Of a stretch of DNA of 14,861 nt, positions 4,668 through 12,920 are shown piece after piece; positions within the stretch are counted from its first letter, which is position 1, and each line of letters opens with the position of its first letter. The translations under genes and the position numbers were made by a program. Under the pieces are notes generated by a model. It did no database searches. It saw only the letters and a list, made by a program, of their open reading frames with translations, and was not told where the DNA came from. Source of the DNA: Kiritimatiellales bacterium. Lineage in GTDB: Bacteria; Verrucomicrobiota; Kiritimatiellia; Kiritimatiellales; Pontiellaceae. The stretch spans positions 1 through 14,861 of the forward strand of contig DAOVNC010000034.1 of NCBI GenBank assembly GCA_030630445.1, in the 5' to 3' direction.

Positions 4668-7061
4668 ATGAAAACAATTCTCTTCCAAACTATTTCCTTC
4701 TCGCTCCTGCTTATTGCAGGCATGACCTCCCATGCCATAGACTTTACCGATCAAGGTGAATACGTGGGTTCGTCCGATTGCATCGCGTGCCACGAGCGAT
4801 TCTACGAGTTGTGGAGCACCTCGCACCACGGCAAGGCCATGCAGGCGTTCAGCGGCACCTTTGCCCGCACTCTCGTCCCGATGAAAGAGGAACTGGAAAT
4901 CGGCGGCATAAAGTTTATCATTGAACTCAACGCTAGTGGCGGCGTGATGCATGAGACCGGTGCCGATGGCGTCAAAAAGACCTATCCCGTCCTGCACGCG
5001 CTCGGCGGAAGGAACATCTATTTCTTTCTGGTACCGCTGGAAAAGGGAAAACTCCAAGTGGCGCCGATCGCCTATTTTGTCCACACGGGGCTTTGGTACA
5101 ACTCCACCGGCAGCATGGTGCGCCATTTCCAGTCGGGGCCGCAGGATGCGCCGCTCGACTGGACCGACCGACAGCTCACGTTCAACACCGCCTGCCACGA
5201 TTGCCACATCAGCCAGCTACGCAAAAACTACGACCCCGAGACGGACAGCTACAGTACCACCTGGACCGAACCCGGCATCAACTGCGAAGTCTGCCACGGC
5301 CCCGCCGAAGCGCATATGAAAGCAGCCGAAGAAGCCGCGGCCAAAGGCGAAGAGCTTACCGACCTCAAACTAGTCACTTTCCACGGCGACCTCAATGCCA
5401 CGCAGCGCGATGCCACATGCGCCCCCTGCCACGCCAAGATGGCCCCGCTCACGCGCGACTTCACCCCCGGCGAACTGTTCTTCAACCACTACGACCTCAC
5501 CTCCTACGAGGATCGCGACTTTTATCCCGACGGGCGCGACCACGGCGAAAACTACACGCAAACCGGTTGGATGGCCAATGCCTGCGCCAACTCCGGCCAG
5601 CTCGAATGCATCCACTGCCACACATCGAGCGGACGCTTCCGCTTCAAGGACGAGCCGAACAAAGCCTGCCTGCCCTGCCACGAAAAGCGCGTCGAAAACA
5701 TTCTCGACCACTCGCACCATGCCGCCAGCAACAACGTCAGTTGCGTCGACTGCCACATGCCGGTCACCGCCCAGGCCTACATGACCCGCTCGGACCATTC
5801 CTTCCGCCCGCCCTCCCCGGCCGCCAGCCTCGAATTCGGATCGCCCAACGCCTGCACCATTTGCCACCACGACGACCACGATCCCATGTGGTCGAACACC
5901 ACCCACGACAACCGGGAGGATCTGGAGTGGGCCGACAAGCATGTGAAGGAGTGGTTCGGAAATGATTCAGGGAAGGAGATCCTGAAACTGGGCCGCATCG
6001 TCACGGCCGCCCGCGACGGCGACTGGGAAAAACTGCCCGAAATCCTCGCCTACCTCGACAACCCCGCGTGCGACCAAGCCGCCACAGTGGCCATCCTGCG
6101 TCTGCTCAACAACTGCCCCGACCCCGCAAAATGGCAGCCCATCCGCAAACAGCTCGACTCCGAACACGAGTGGGTGCGGGCCGCCGCCGCTTCGACGTTG
6201 CAATACGACGAGTCGGACGAAACCACCCGTTTGCTGGTCAAAAGCGTCTCCGACAAGTTCCGCACCGTCCGCATCCATTCCGCCGCCTCGCTGCTCTCGC
6301 GAAACCTCGCCAGCTACAGCGAAGAGGAGCGCACCGCCTATGAAAAGGCCCATTCCGAATATTGGAACTCGCTTATCATTTGGCCGGACCGCTGGTCGAC
6401 CTACTATAACCAAGGCATCTACCACGACCGCAAAGGCGAAATCGACCAATCCCTTGCCGCATACCAGAAAGCGATGGAGCTGCGCGACGATGTTATCCAA
6501 CCCCTCATCAACGCGTCGATGGTGCATGCCCGCTCCGGCAACAGCACCAATGCCTATGAGTTGCTTCAGAAGGCGATCAAGGTCGAGCCCGCCAGCCCTA
6601 TGGTGAACTTCAACCTAGCCCTGCTCGAGGCCGAATTTGGCCAGATGGAAGCATGCGAAAAACACCTGCGCACCGCGCTTAAAACCGATCCGCAGATGGC
6701 GCAGGCCGCCTACAACCTCGGCGTGCTCCTCTGCCAAAAAAAGGACGAAGAGGGATTCCAATGGTTGAAAACGGCGGCGGAGCTGGTGCCGGAAAACTGG
6801 AACAACCTGTCATCCTATATTTTCTTCCTTAACCAAGCCAAGCGGGCGAACGAGATCGAAGCGGCGCTCAAGGCTGCGGTCGGCAGTGGCCGCGCCGCAC
6901 CCGATGCCTACTTTGCGCTTGCCGGCAACTACCAGCGCGAAGGCCGCCTCGCCGAAGCCGCCGAAATCTACAGGCAGGCCATGCTCAACCCGCGCATGCC
7001 CATGGATGCCAAGCGCCACGCTGCCCGAATGGAAAAGCAGATCCGCGCTGCCCAGCAATAG
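4668..7061 (+). CDS. Octahaem c-type cytochrome with HEAT and TPR repeats (cytochrome c554-like N-terminus)
   Basis: This 797-residue exported protein starts at ATG 4668, which gives a clean signal peptide (MKTIL, hydrophobic 6-19, likely cleavage near SHA). An upstream in-frame ATG at 4617 would spoil the signal. Eight CxxCH haem sites occur with Cys at 38, 176, 206, 251, 314, 334, 359 and 396. The opening YVGSSDCIACH followed by W and SHH is typical of the c554/hydroxylamine-oxidoreductase-like family. Residues about 455-550 look like HEAT repeats, and about 575-780 are TPR units (for example AYNLGVLL, AYFALAGNYQREGRLAEAAEIY). The likely role is periplasmic electron transfer or a redox reaction on a small substrate, with the repeats as a docking platform. 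Similar fusions are known in PVC and Bacteroidetes genomes, but their substrates are generally unassigned. A membrane protein gene follows after 6 bases. No strong ribosome site precedes it. Confidence 0.93.
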   Translation: MKTILFQTISFSLLLIAGMTSHAIDFTDQGEYVGSSDCIACHERFYELWSTSHHGKAMQAFSGTFARTLVPMKEELEIGGIKFIIELNASGGVMHETGADGVKKTYPVLHALGGRNIYFFLVPLEKGKLQVAPIAYFVHTGLWYNSTGSMVRHFQSGPQDAPLDWTDRQLTFNTACHDCHISQLRKNYDPETDSYSTTWTEPGINCEVCHGPAEAHMKAAEEAAAKGEELTDLKLVTFHGDLNATQRDATCAPCHAKMAPLTRDFTPGELFFNHYDLTSYEDRDFYPDGRDHGENYTQTGWMANACANSGQLECIHCHTSSGRFRFKDEPNKACLPCHEKRVENILDHSHHAASNNVSCVDCHMPVTAQAYMTRSDHSFRPPSPAASLEFGSPNACTICHHDDHDPMWSNTTHDNREDLEWADKHVKEWFGNDSGKEILKLGRIVTAARDGDWEKLPEILAYLDNPACDQAATVAILRLLNNCPDPAKWQPIRKQLDSEHEWVRAAAASTLQYDESDETTRLLVKSVSDKFRTVRIHSAASLLSRNLASYSEEERTAYEKAHSEYWNSLIIWPDRWSTYYNQGIYHDRKGEIDQSLAAYQKAMELRDDVIQPLINASMVHARSGNSTNAYELLQKAIKVEPASPMVNFNLALLEAEFGQMEACEKHLRTALKTDPQMAQAAYNLGVLLCQKKDEEGFQWLKTAAELVPENWNNLSSYIFFLNQAKRANEIEAALKAAVGSGRAAPDAYFALAGNYQREGRLAEAAEIYRQAMLNPRMPMDAKRHAARMEKQIRAAQQ

Positions 7062-7067
7062 CCAGCC

Positions 7068-7778
7068 ATGTTCAAGTTTCTTAAAATGGTAACCGGACTT
7101 GCATTGCTTCCAGCGTGCTGGGCGGCTTCGGTTTCCGTGTACAACCTTTATCAAATATCGGTTGAGCCGGCGGCCACTACCGGGGTCGAAGTGTGGGCGC
7201 TACCCGCTGGCTTCATGCTCTGGGTCGCCTTCTTTTTCCTGTTGCCGCGCCCGTTCCGCACCTATGTGCTGGGGCACGAGCTAACCCATGCCATGTGGTC
7301 GCTCATGATGGGCGGGCGCATTGGGAAATTGAAGGTGGGCAAAAACGGCGGCCATGTCGAGCTCACCAAGACCAACTTCATCATCACACTCGCACCCTAC
7401 TTTTTCCCGTTTTATACCTTTCTTGTGATTACCGCCTACTACCTCGCCGGAATCTGGCTGGAGGTCGAACCCTACAAGGCGTGGTGGCTCGGCGCGATCG
7501 GCGTCACATGGGCGTTCCATATCACGTTTACGATCCAGATGCTGACCGACCAACAACCGGATATCCATGAGCATGGGCGAATATTTTCATACACCATCAT
7601 CTACCTGATGAACGTGCTGGTGATCGGCCTCTGGATGGTGCTGGTGGGGTCTCCAAAATTCGGAACCTTTGGCGAACTGCTCGCCCATGAAACCGCGGTG
7701 GCCTACAACCATGCCTGCCGGCTGGTTCTTTCGGCATGGATTTTCATGGTCCAGTGGATTGAGCGGATGAAGGGCTGA
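7068..7778 (+). CDS. Integral membrane protein with HExxH motif, M50 (site-2 protease)-like
   Basis: The 236-residue protein has five or six hydrophobic helices (about 8-29, 42-60, 103-130, 138-158, 173-195 and perhaps 215-231). Just after the second helix is HELTH (70-74), followed by MMGGRIGKLKVGKNGGHVEL. This matches the pattern of M50B-like peptidases, a HExxH helix followed by a glycine-rich beta segment. A third metal ligand is not certain; D161 or D165 in LTDQQPD are candidates. The canonical NxxPxPxLDG of site-2 proteases is not seen, so it may be a divergent protease or a non-proteolytic relative. It starts 6 bases after the octahaem cytochrome stop and is very probably co-transcribed, which suggests it processes, anchors or partners that cytochrome. 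It ends 4 bases from the convergent ptsI gene. Confidence 0.8.
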   Translation: MFKFLKMVTGLALLPACWAASVSVYNLYQISVEPAATTGVEVWALPAGFMLWVAFFFLLPRPFRTYVLGHELTHAMWSLMMGGRIGKLKVGKNGGHVELTKTNFIITLAPYFFPFYTFLVITAYYLAGIWLEVEPYKAWWLGAIGVTWAFHITFTIQMLTDQQPDIHEHGRIFSYTIIYLMNVLVIGLWMVLVGSPKFGTFGELLAHETAVAYNHACRLVLSAWIFMVQWIERMKG

Positions 7779-7782
7779 TTTC

Positions 7783-9558
7783 CTATTCCGAGAGCTCGAG
7801 GACTTCGGGGGCAATCTGTTCGATCATGTCGTGGCACAGTTGCTCTACATGCTCGGCCGACGACGAGGCCAGCGAGCGCTGCGCGAGTTCCACCGCATCG
7901 GAATAAAAGAGCTTGCGGATCACATCCTTGATCATCGGGGCCTGCGACGGGCTGACGCTGAGTTCATCGACGCCGAGCCCTATCAGGAGCGGAACAAGCA
8001 CCGGGTCGGCGGCCATCTGGCCGCAGACACACGTCCAAAGACCATGCCGATGGCTGATCTTTACGACATGGTCGATCAGGCGGATGATGGCCGTGTGCGT
8101 GGGCTTGTAGAGGTGCGCCACGTTTTCGTTTCCGCGATCGACGGCCATGGTGTATTGAATGAGGTCGTTGGTTCCGAGGCTGAAAAATCTGACGTGCGGT
8201 GCAATCAGGTCGGCGATAAGCGCGGCGGAAGGGACTTCGATCATGGTGCCGATCTGTATTTCCTCGTTGAAGGGAATGCCTTTCCCCCGCAGTTCATCCA
8301 TGCATTCGCGCAGCAAGGCATTGGCCTCCACCACCTCTTGCACGCAGGAGATCATGGGATACATCATTCGAATGTTGTCGTTCACGCTCGCGCGCAGGAT
8401 GGCGCGCAGCTGCGTCTTGAACAGTTCGGGGCGCGAGAGGCAGAGCCGAATGGCCCGGTCGCCGAGAAAGGGGTTCATCTCGTCTGGGATCTCGAAATTG
8501 GCGGGTAGCTTGTCGGCGCCGAGATCCAGGGTCCGGATCACCACGGCAGAGGGGTGCTGGCTTTTGGCCGCCCGCTCGTAGGCCTCGGTTTGCGCGTCTT
8601 CATCAGGTAAGGTGTCGCTTCCGAGAAACAGAAACTCGGTGCGGAAAAGACCGATCCCTTTTGCGCCGCGCGCACCCACGGCGTCAAGCTCTTCGAGCAA
8701 TTCAATGTTCGCGGTGATCGGTACAAGGTAGCCGTCCTGCGTTTCCGGCGGCTTGTCGCGCAGGGTGCCGAGTTCCTGCATGATCTGTTCTTGCTCTTCG
8801 GCCCGTTTCTCGTATTCAGCCAACCGGTACCCGGTGGGGTTGATGAAGACCAGCCCCTTTCCTCCATCAACCAGAATGGTGTCGCCCGCCGAAACCACGG
8901 CGGTGATATTGTGCAACCCCACGACGGCAGGCACTTCAAGCGCCTTGGCCATGATGGAGGTATGGGAGGTGGCACTGCCGAGGTCGGTGACAAATCCGTG
9001 CACCAGTTTCTTGTCGATGCTGGCCGTATCGGACGGGGAGAGGTCGTGGACCACAACAATACAGGGGTCGGTGATCTGCGCCATTTGGTTGAGCATTTCC
9101 CCGGCAAGATTGGCCATGATACGCTTGGTGACGTCGCGGATGTCGGCGGCGCGCTCGGAGAGATAGGAGTCCTTCATCTTGGCGAGCATGTCGGCATAGC
9201 GGCTGGCGACCGCCTGCAACACGGGTTCGACGTTGACGAGATCCTTCTCAATGGTACGGATGACATCCTCGATGAACGTGCGGTCGTCCACCACGAGGAT
9301 ATGGGCATCGAAGATGCTGGCGTGTTCATCGCCAAGGACTTCCGCCACCTGCTTCTGGATCAGTTTGATTTGATCATGGGTGTCGGTCAGCGCCTCGTTA
9401 AAGCGGGCAATTTCGGAAGGGATTTCCTCGGGTGTGATGCTGCGTTGGATCGCTTGCTGGGTTTGGGGAGCGAGAAGCTGGGCCTTGTATACGGCGATAC
9501 CGGGGGACACCCCGATCCCTTTGAGGATGATTTCGCTTTTTGCGCGTGTTTCTGCCAC
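7783..9558 (-). CDS. ptsI: PTS enzyme I, phosphoenolpyruvate-protein phosphotransferase
   Basis: Enzyme I takes phosphate from PEP onto a histidine and passes it to HPr in the cytoplasm. The 591-residue length is normal. The active-site His is H199 in GSATSHTSIMAK, followed by the swivelling-domain DGGKG (231-235). PEP-binding arginines lie in LFRTEF (R306) and RTLDLGADK (R342). The C-terminal domain has GTMIEVPSA, SLGTNDLIQYT and the catalytic Cys C512. The canonical CGEMA reads CGQMA here. The start is a GTG at 9558, five bases after the ptsH stop; a GAGGA sequence in the end of ptsH serves as ribosome site, indicating coupled translation. No sugar-specific EII gene is in the window, so a regulatory role together with hprK is possible. 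The gene ends 4 bases from a convergent gene, with no visible terminator. Confidence 0.97.
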   Translation of the reverse strand: MAETRAKSEIILKGIGVSPGIAVYKAQLLAPQTQQAIQRSITPEEIPSEIARFNEALTDTHDQIKLIQKQVAEVLGDEHASIFDAHILVVDDRTFIEDVIRTIEKDLVNVEPVLQAVASRYADMLAKMKDSYLSERAADIRDVTKRIMANLAGEMLNQMAQITDPCIVVVHDLSPSDTASIDKKLVHGFVTDLGSATSHTSIMAKALEVPAVVGLHNITAVVSAGDTILVDGGKGLVFINPTGYRLAEYEKRAEEQEQIMQELGTLRDKPPETQDGYLVPITANIELLEELDAVGARGAKGIGLFRTEFLFLGSDTLPDEDAQTEAYERAAKSQHPSAVVIRTLDLGADKLPANFEIPDEMNPFLGDRAIRLCLSRPELFKTQLRAILRASVNDNIRMMYPMISCVQEVVEANALLRECMDELRGKGIPFNEEIQIGTMIEVPSAALIADLIAPHVRFFSLGTNDLIQYTMAVDRGNENVAHLYKPTHTAIIRLIDHVVKISHRHGLWTCVCGQMAADPVLVPLLIGLGVDELSVSPSQAPMIKDVIRKLFYSDAVELAQRSLASSSAEHVEQLCHDMIEQIAPEVLELSE

Positions 9559-9563
9559 TGGAA

Positions 9564-9842
9564 CTAATCCTCGTAAAACTTGTTAACGAACAACTCCTCG
9601 ATTTCGGCCAAGGCCTCTTGGGCATCTGTCCCGGATGCGCTCACCTGCATCGTGCTTCCGGGATAACCCTCTATCGTCATCAACCCCATGATGCTCTTGC
9701 AGGAAACCTTGTTGCCATCTTTTTCAATAAAAATATCACATTCATACTTTCCGGCAGCCCTTACAATCAATGCCGCCGGACGGGCATGGATTCCATACTC
9801 GTTTATGACCTTGAACTTCTTTGTCAATATATCGTCAACCAT
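9564..9842 (-). CDS. ptsH: Phosphocarrier protein HPr
   Basis: This 92-residue protein is the phosphocarrier between enzyme I and its targets. The catalytic His is H19 in YGIHARPA. The regulatory serine is S50 in CKSIMGLM, matching Ser46 of Gram-positive HPr, and is the site used by HPr kinase. Both sites are intact, so PEP-dependent and ATP-dependent phosphorylation are both possible. The ATG at 9842 overlaps the end of hprK by 8 bases and the stop is 5 bases before ptsI, so the three genes are translationally packed. The adjacent kinase supports the regulatory use of S50. Confidence 0.97.
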   Translation of the reverse strand: MVDDILTKKFKVINEYGIHARPAALIVRAAGKYECDIFIEKDGNKVSCKSIMGLMTIEGYPGSTMQVSASGTDAQEALAEIEELFVNKFYED

Positions 9843-10773
9843 GGCTCACCCGTCCTCGCGTTAGACGGCTGATGACCTTGTCATCCAGCTCCTTGGCCGC
9901 ATCGTGCCCGAGTTCCTTGAGTTTCTGGTTGAGCGCGGCAACCTCGACAATGTTCGCCATATCGCGACCGGAGCGCACCGGCAACGTGATGCAGGGGATT
10001 TCCACGCCCATCAATTCCACGGTGTCGGGATGCACCCCTGTGCGGTCTTCGTCGCCAGAGGGGGGCTTGAGATCAATCACCACGTCAAGCTCGGTTTGTC
10101 GCCGGATGGAGGCTACCCCAAAAAGGCTTGGAACATGGATAATGCCAAGCCCGCGGATTTCCATGTGGTAGCGGGTGATTTCGTTCGCCCAGCAGACAAT
10201 GCGCCCCCGGCTGGTGCGGCGAATTTCGGTCACATCGTCTGAAACAAGGCTATAGCCCCGTTCGATCAATGACAGTGCCGTTTCGCTTTTCCCAATGCCG
10301 GGATCGCCCCGCAGCAACACGCCGACCCCCATGACCTCCATGGTGGTGCCCTGGATGCGCTCCCGCGGCGCCGTGAGTTTTTCGAGCAGCACGGTGCTTT
10401 CGTTCACAAAATTCATCGTCACCATCGGCGTCCGGATGACGGGGACCTTGAACACTTCCGCCAGTTCAAGGATCTCCGCAGAAGCCTTGCGGTTCCGGGT
10501 GATGATAATGCCTGGAATCTGCTGCTCGAACAATCCCTGGAGGCGTTTGCGCTTTTCCTTCTCGGTGAGGCTTTTCAGGTAGGTAAATTCGGCCAGTCCA
10601 AAGATCTGAAGACGCTTGTCCGCAAAATATTGAAAAAAACCGGTCAACGCCAACCCCGGACGGTTCATGGCAATTTCCAAAAGCTTGTTGTCGAGAAACT
10701 CTTCTCCCGCAATCACGCTAAGCGACAGGCGCTCTGCACCTTCATCCAAAAAATCTTGTACTGTAATGGCCAA
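9835..10773 (-). CDS. hprK: HPr kinase/phosphorylase (bifunctional)
   Basis: The 312-residue protein would phosphorylate HPr on its serine with ATP or pyrophosphate and reverse the reaction with phosphate. The N-terminal domain (about 1-130) precedes a P-loop GDPGIGKSE (156-164). The paired aspartates are in LVSDDVTE (D179, D180). The family signature MEIRGLGIIHVPSLFG (204-219) and the C-terminal PVRSGRDMANIVEVAALN (265-282) are intact. Where Bacillus subtilis HprK has IHGVLVD just before the P-loop strand, this one has IQGTTME, so the conserved histidine is Gln141. The start is TTG at 10773, chosen for the strong ribosome site five bases upstream and because the family N-terminus aligns there. 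Its 3' end overlaps ptsH. Confidence 0.96.
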   Translation of the reverse strand: MAITVQDFLDEGAERLSLSVIAGEEFLDNKLLEIAMNRPGLALTGFFQYFADKRLQIFGLAEFTYLKSLTEKEKRKRLQGLFEQQIPGIIITRNRKASAEILELAEVFKVPVIRTPMVTMNFVNESTVLLEKLTAPRERIQGTTMEVMGVGVLLRGDPGIGKSETALSLIERGYSLVSDDVTEIRRTSRGRIVCWANEITRYHMEIRGLGIIHVPSLFGVASIRRQTELDVVIDLKPPSGDEDRTGVHPDTVELMGVEIPCITLPVRSGRDMANIVEVAALNQKLKELGHDAAKELDDKVISRLTRGRVSHG

Positions 10774-10778
10774 AATCT

Positions 10779-10785
10779 ACCTCCT
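10779..10785 (-). promoter_or_regulatory. Strong ribosome binding site that fixes the TTG start of hprK
   Basis: On the minus strand AGGAGGT lies five bases before TTG (10773). No ATG or GTG nearby has comparable placement, and the resulting protein starts AITVQDFL, which aligns with the family N-terminus. It is one of the best Shine-Dalgarno matches in the window. The near-perfect site may compensate for the weak TTG codon. Confidence 0.8.
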
Positions 10786-10800
10786 GAATCCGATGCAATC

Positions 10801-11097
10801 CTATTTATGGTGATCCTGCACTTTATCGCGCTGCTTGCGCAACTGGCGCTCGGTGTGCTCAACCGACCGATCGATCGCATCATACATGTTTTCCGACTTC
10901 TCCGTTGAACTGATACGGATGTGGTTTGCGGCCTGAACAACAATTTCGGCCACATAGTCGCGTTTTTCCATATCCAGGATCACATGCACGCTTTCTATTC
11001 GCGAAAACATACCCAAACACCGCTCGATCTTTTCGTCAAGATGGGTTTTGACGTTATCGGTTACTGTTACATGCCGTCCTGTGATGCTTACTTGCAT
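10801..11097 (-). CDS. hpf: Ribosome hibernation promoting factor, short HPF/YfiA family
   Basis: This 98-residue protein belongs to the HPF/RaiA family, which binds the 30S decoding region and stores ribosomes in inactive form when growth slows. It has the expected beta-alpha-beta-beta-beta-alpha pattern: an opening MQVSITGRHVTVTD, the acidic/basic middle HVILDMEKRDYVAEIVV, and the C-terminal helix NMYDAIDRSVEHTERQLRKQ. It lacks the C-terminal dimerisation domain of long HPF, so it is the short form. A good AAAGGAGC ribosome site (11109-11102) precedes the ATG. It lies 19 bases after lptB and 27 before hprK. In E. coli hpf also follows lptB (with rpoN between), so the neighbourhood is conserved in part. 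Confidence 0.95.
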   Translation of the reverse strand: MQVSITGRHVTVTDNVKTHLDEKIERCLGMFSRIESVHVILDMEKRDYVAEIVVQAANHIRISSTEKSENMYDAIDRSVEHTERQLRKQRDKVQDHHK

Positions 11098-11116
11098 GGT
11101 TGCTCCTTTCGTTGGG

Positions 11117-11854
11117 TTACATACTGAACCGCGGCCCCAGATAGAGTTCGCGGCTCACCTCGTCGTTTACCAAAAATTCACGATCGCCTTCGCGCAGCAC
11201 CTTGCCCTCGCACATCAGGTAGGCGCGGTCGACCACCGCCAGCGTTTCGCGCACGTTGTGGTCGGTAATCAATACACCCAGACCCTTCTCTTTCAGGTCG
11301 CGCACAATATCCTGCACGTCGTTCACCGCCAACGGATCGACCCCGCTGAACGGCTCGTCGAGCAGGATGATCGAAGGGTTGGTGACCAGCGCGCGGGTAA
11401 TCTCCAACCGCCGGCGCTCGCCGCCACTGAGCGTGTAGGCCCTCTGCGAAGCCAGATGGCTGATCTTGAGTTCCTCCAGCAGGAATTCAAGGCGCTTTCT
11501 ACGCTCTTTCCCGGAGATCGGCAGGGTTTCGAGGATCGACATCACATTGTCCCGCACCGTCAGCTTGCGAAAGATGGAGGGTTCCTGCGAAAGGTAGCCC
11601 ATGCCCATGCGCGCGCGCTTATACATCGGTACAGACGTGACGTTCTTGCCGTTGAAGAAGACCTTGCCCGCAGTGGGCCGCACCAACCCGACAATCATGT
11701 AGAAACTAGTGGTCTTCCCGGCACCGTTGGGGCCGAGCAAACCGACGATCTCGCCGGGGCGCACATTGACATCGACTTCCTGCACCACCTTGCGGCCCTT
11801 GTATGCCTTCACCAACCGCTCGGTCTGGATTAGATAGGTTTCTTCTTCGGCCAT
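11117..11854 (-). CDS. lptB: LPS export ABC transporter ATP-binding protein LptB
   Basis: LptB is the cytoplasmic ATPase of the LptB2FG complex that pulls lipopolysaccharide from the inner membrane into the LptC-LptA bridge. The 245-residue length is typical. Motifs are Walker A GPNGAGKTT (41-49), the Q-loop YLSQEP (Q90), signature LSGGE (142-146), Walker B IILLDEP (162-168) and the H-loop His199 in ITDHNVRET. The segment PMYKRARMGMGYLSQEPSIF and the signature-flanking RRRLEITRAL are characteristic of LptB rather than of related amino-acid transporters. It begins one base after the lptA stop. The permease genes lptF and lptG are not in this window. Confidence 0.97.
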   Translation of the reverse strand: MAEEETYLIQTERLVKAYKGRKVVQEVDVNVRPGEIVGLLGPNGAGKTTSFYMIVGLVRPTAGKVFFNGKNVTSVPMYKRARMGMGYLSQEPSIFRKLTVRDNVMSILETLPISGKERRKRLEFLLEELKISHLASQRAYTLSGGERRRLEITRALVTNPSIILLDEPFSGVDPLAVNDVQDIVRDLKEKGLGVLITDHNVRETLAVVDRAYLMCEGKVLREGDREFLVNDEVSRELYLGPRFSM

Positions 11855-11855
11855 C

Positions 11856-12920
11856 TTAGTCTTTCAAATCCTTCAGGAATTTCGCCTTCATTTCCTCGGT
11901 CGGATATAGCAACACGCGGGCATTGGGTTCGCAAACCATCCGCCGCGTCTCCTGCCAGAATGTGATCCGATCCCCAGTCATAATATTTCGTCCTTGCTGA
12001 ACCTTCGGGTCGCCATCGAGCACAAATTTGCCTTCATCCGCATAGTAGCTCGCTCGATCCGCTAGCGCTTTCCTGCCGTCTGAATGTATTATTACTCCGG
12101 ATAGCGCTTCGATCCAATCAATTTCGTTGTTCTCTTTCAGGTGCAGCCGCATTTCCCCGCAGTTCAGCGCGGCGCGCGGATCGCGCAAACGGACGTTCCC
12201 CTCGAACTCCGCCAGCGACTGCCCTTCGTCGTAGACCAAGCGGTCCGAACGGATTTCCGTAGTTCCCCCGCCCTGCGAAAGCCCACCTGTTTCAAGCTCC
12301 GACATGCTGGCGATCTCCAGCACCGCGTTGGGTTCGCAGATCATTTTACGGCTCCCCTTGATCCAAAAGCTGATCCGCTCGCCGGACAACCGGTTTCCGG
12401 CCTCCGAAAGCCGGGCATCGCCAGAAAGCTCGATCGCGCCGTTTTGGAAGGCATAGTTCGCGCTTTCCGCAGTGGCCGTGCGCCCCTCGCTCGTGATCCG
12501 GACCCCCTTGCGCGCCTCGATCATCTCCACATCGTTGTCTGCCGAAAAACGCCCAATCAGTGTTTCCGTCTCCAGCACACCGCGATCATCCACCACCTTC
12601 ACATCATGGTCCATCCGCACGAATCGCCGTTCATAGTCCAGCACCAGGTTCTCGCCCGTAATCATGGTTTCTCCGGAAGCCCGTTCGACGGAAACCATCG
12701 ACTCCATGCGCCGAATCAGCGGGGCATAGTCCTCCCCCTCGGACTGGATCATGCGGCGCGCTTGGTTCGTGGAGGCAGGGTCGGAAGCCACCACAGCCGT
12801 ATTCGTCACCGGCTGGATATCGGCCCATTCCGCCTCGTCCACCTCCGACCGTTCCCGCTTGGAGCAAGCCGCAAGGAAAACAACGGCACAGAGCAGGATG
12901 CTGGAAAGACGCCTAGTCAC
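11856..12920 (-). CDS. lptA: LptA/OstA-family LPS transport protein, lipoprotein with duplicated domain
   Basis: Family members form the periplasmic beta-jellyroll bridge carrying lipopolysaccharide to the outer membrane. This 354-residue protein is about twice the usual LptA length. It opens with a lipoprotein signal whose lipobox is LAAC (C19, with Ser at +2), whereas classical LptA is soluble. After a linker (20-75) there are two homologous halves, about 83-202 and 219-338. They share an LVxD opening, a central IEAxxGVxIxSxGR-type strand and an almost identical end: ISFWIKGSRKMICEPNA (183-199) and ITFWQETRRMVCEPNA (319-334). Each half therefore carries a CEPNA cysteine (C195, C330). The GTG start at 12920 overlaps the lptC stop as GTGA, and lptB follows after one base. 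Placement between lptC and lptB supports the name, although it could be a lineage-specific OstA-like lipoprotein standing in for LptA. Confidence 0.88.
   Translation of the reverse strand: MTRRLSSILLCAVVFLAACSKRERSEVDEAEWADIQPVTNTAVVASDPASTNQARRMIQSEGEDYAPLIRRMESMVSVERASGETMITGENLVLDYERRFVRMDHDVKVVDDRGVLETETLIGRFSADNDVEMIEARKGVRITSEGRTATAESANYAFQNGAIELSGDARLSEAGNRLSGERISFWIKGSRKMICEPNAVLEIASMSELETGGLSQGGGTTEIRSDRLVYDEGQSLAEFEGNVRLRDPRAALNCGEMRLHLKENNEIDWIEALSGVIIHSDGRKALADRASYYADEGKFVLDGDPKVQQGRNIMTGDRITFWQETRRMVCEPNARVLLYPTEEMKAKFLKDLKD

Noticed and set aside
4542..5207. Long open frame antisense to the cytochrome start
   Set aside because: Shadow of the cytochrome's codon bias; no family motif.
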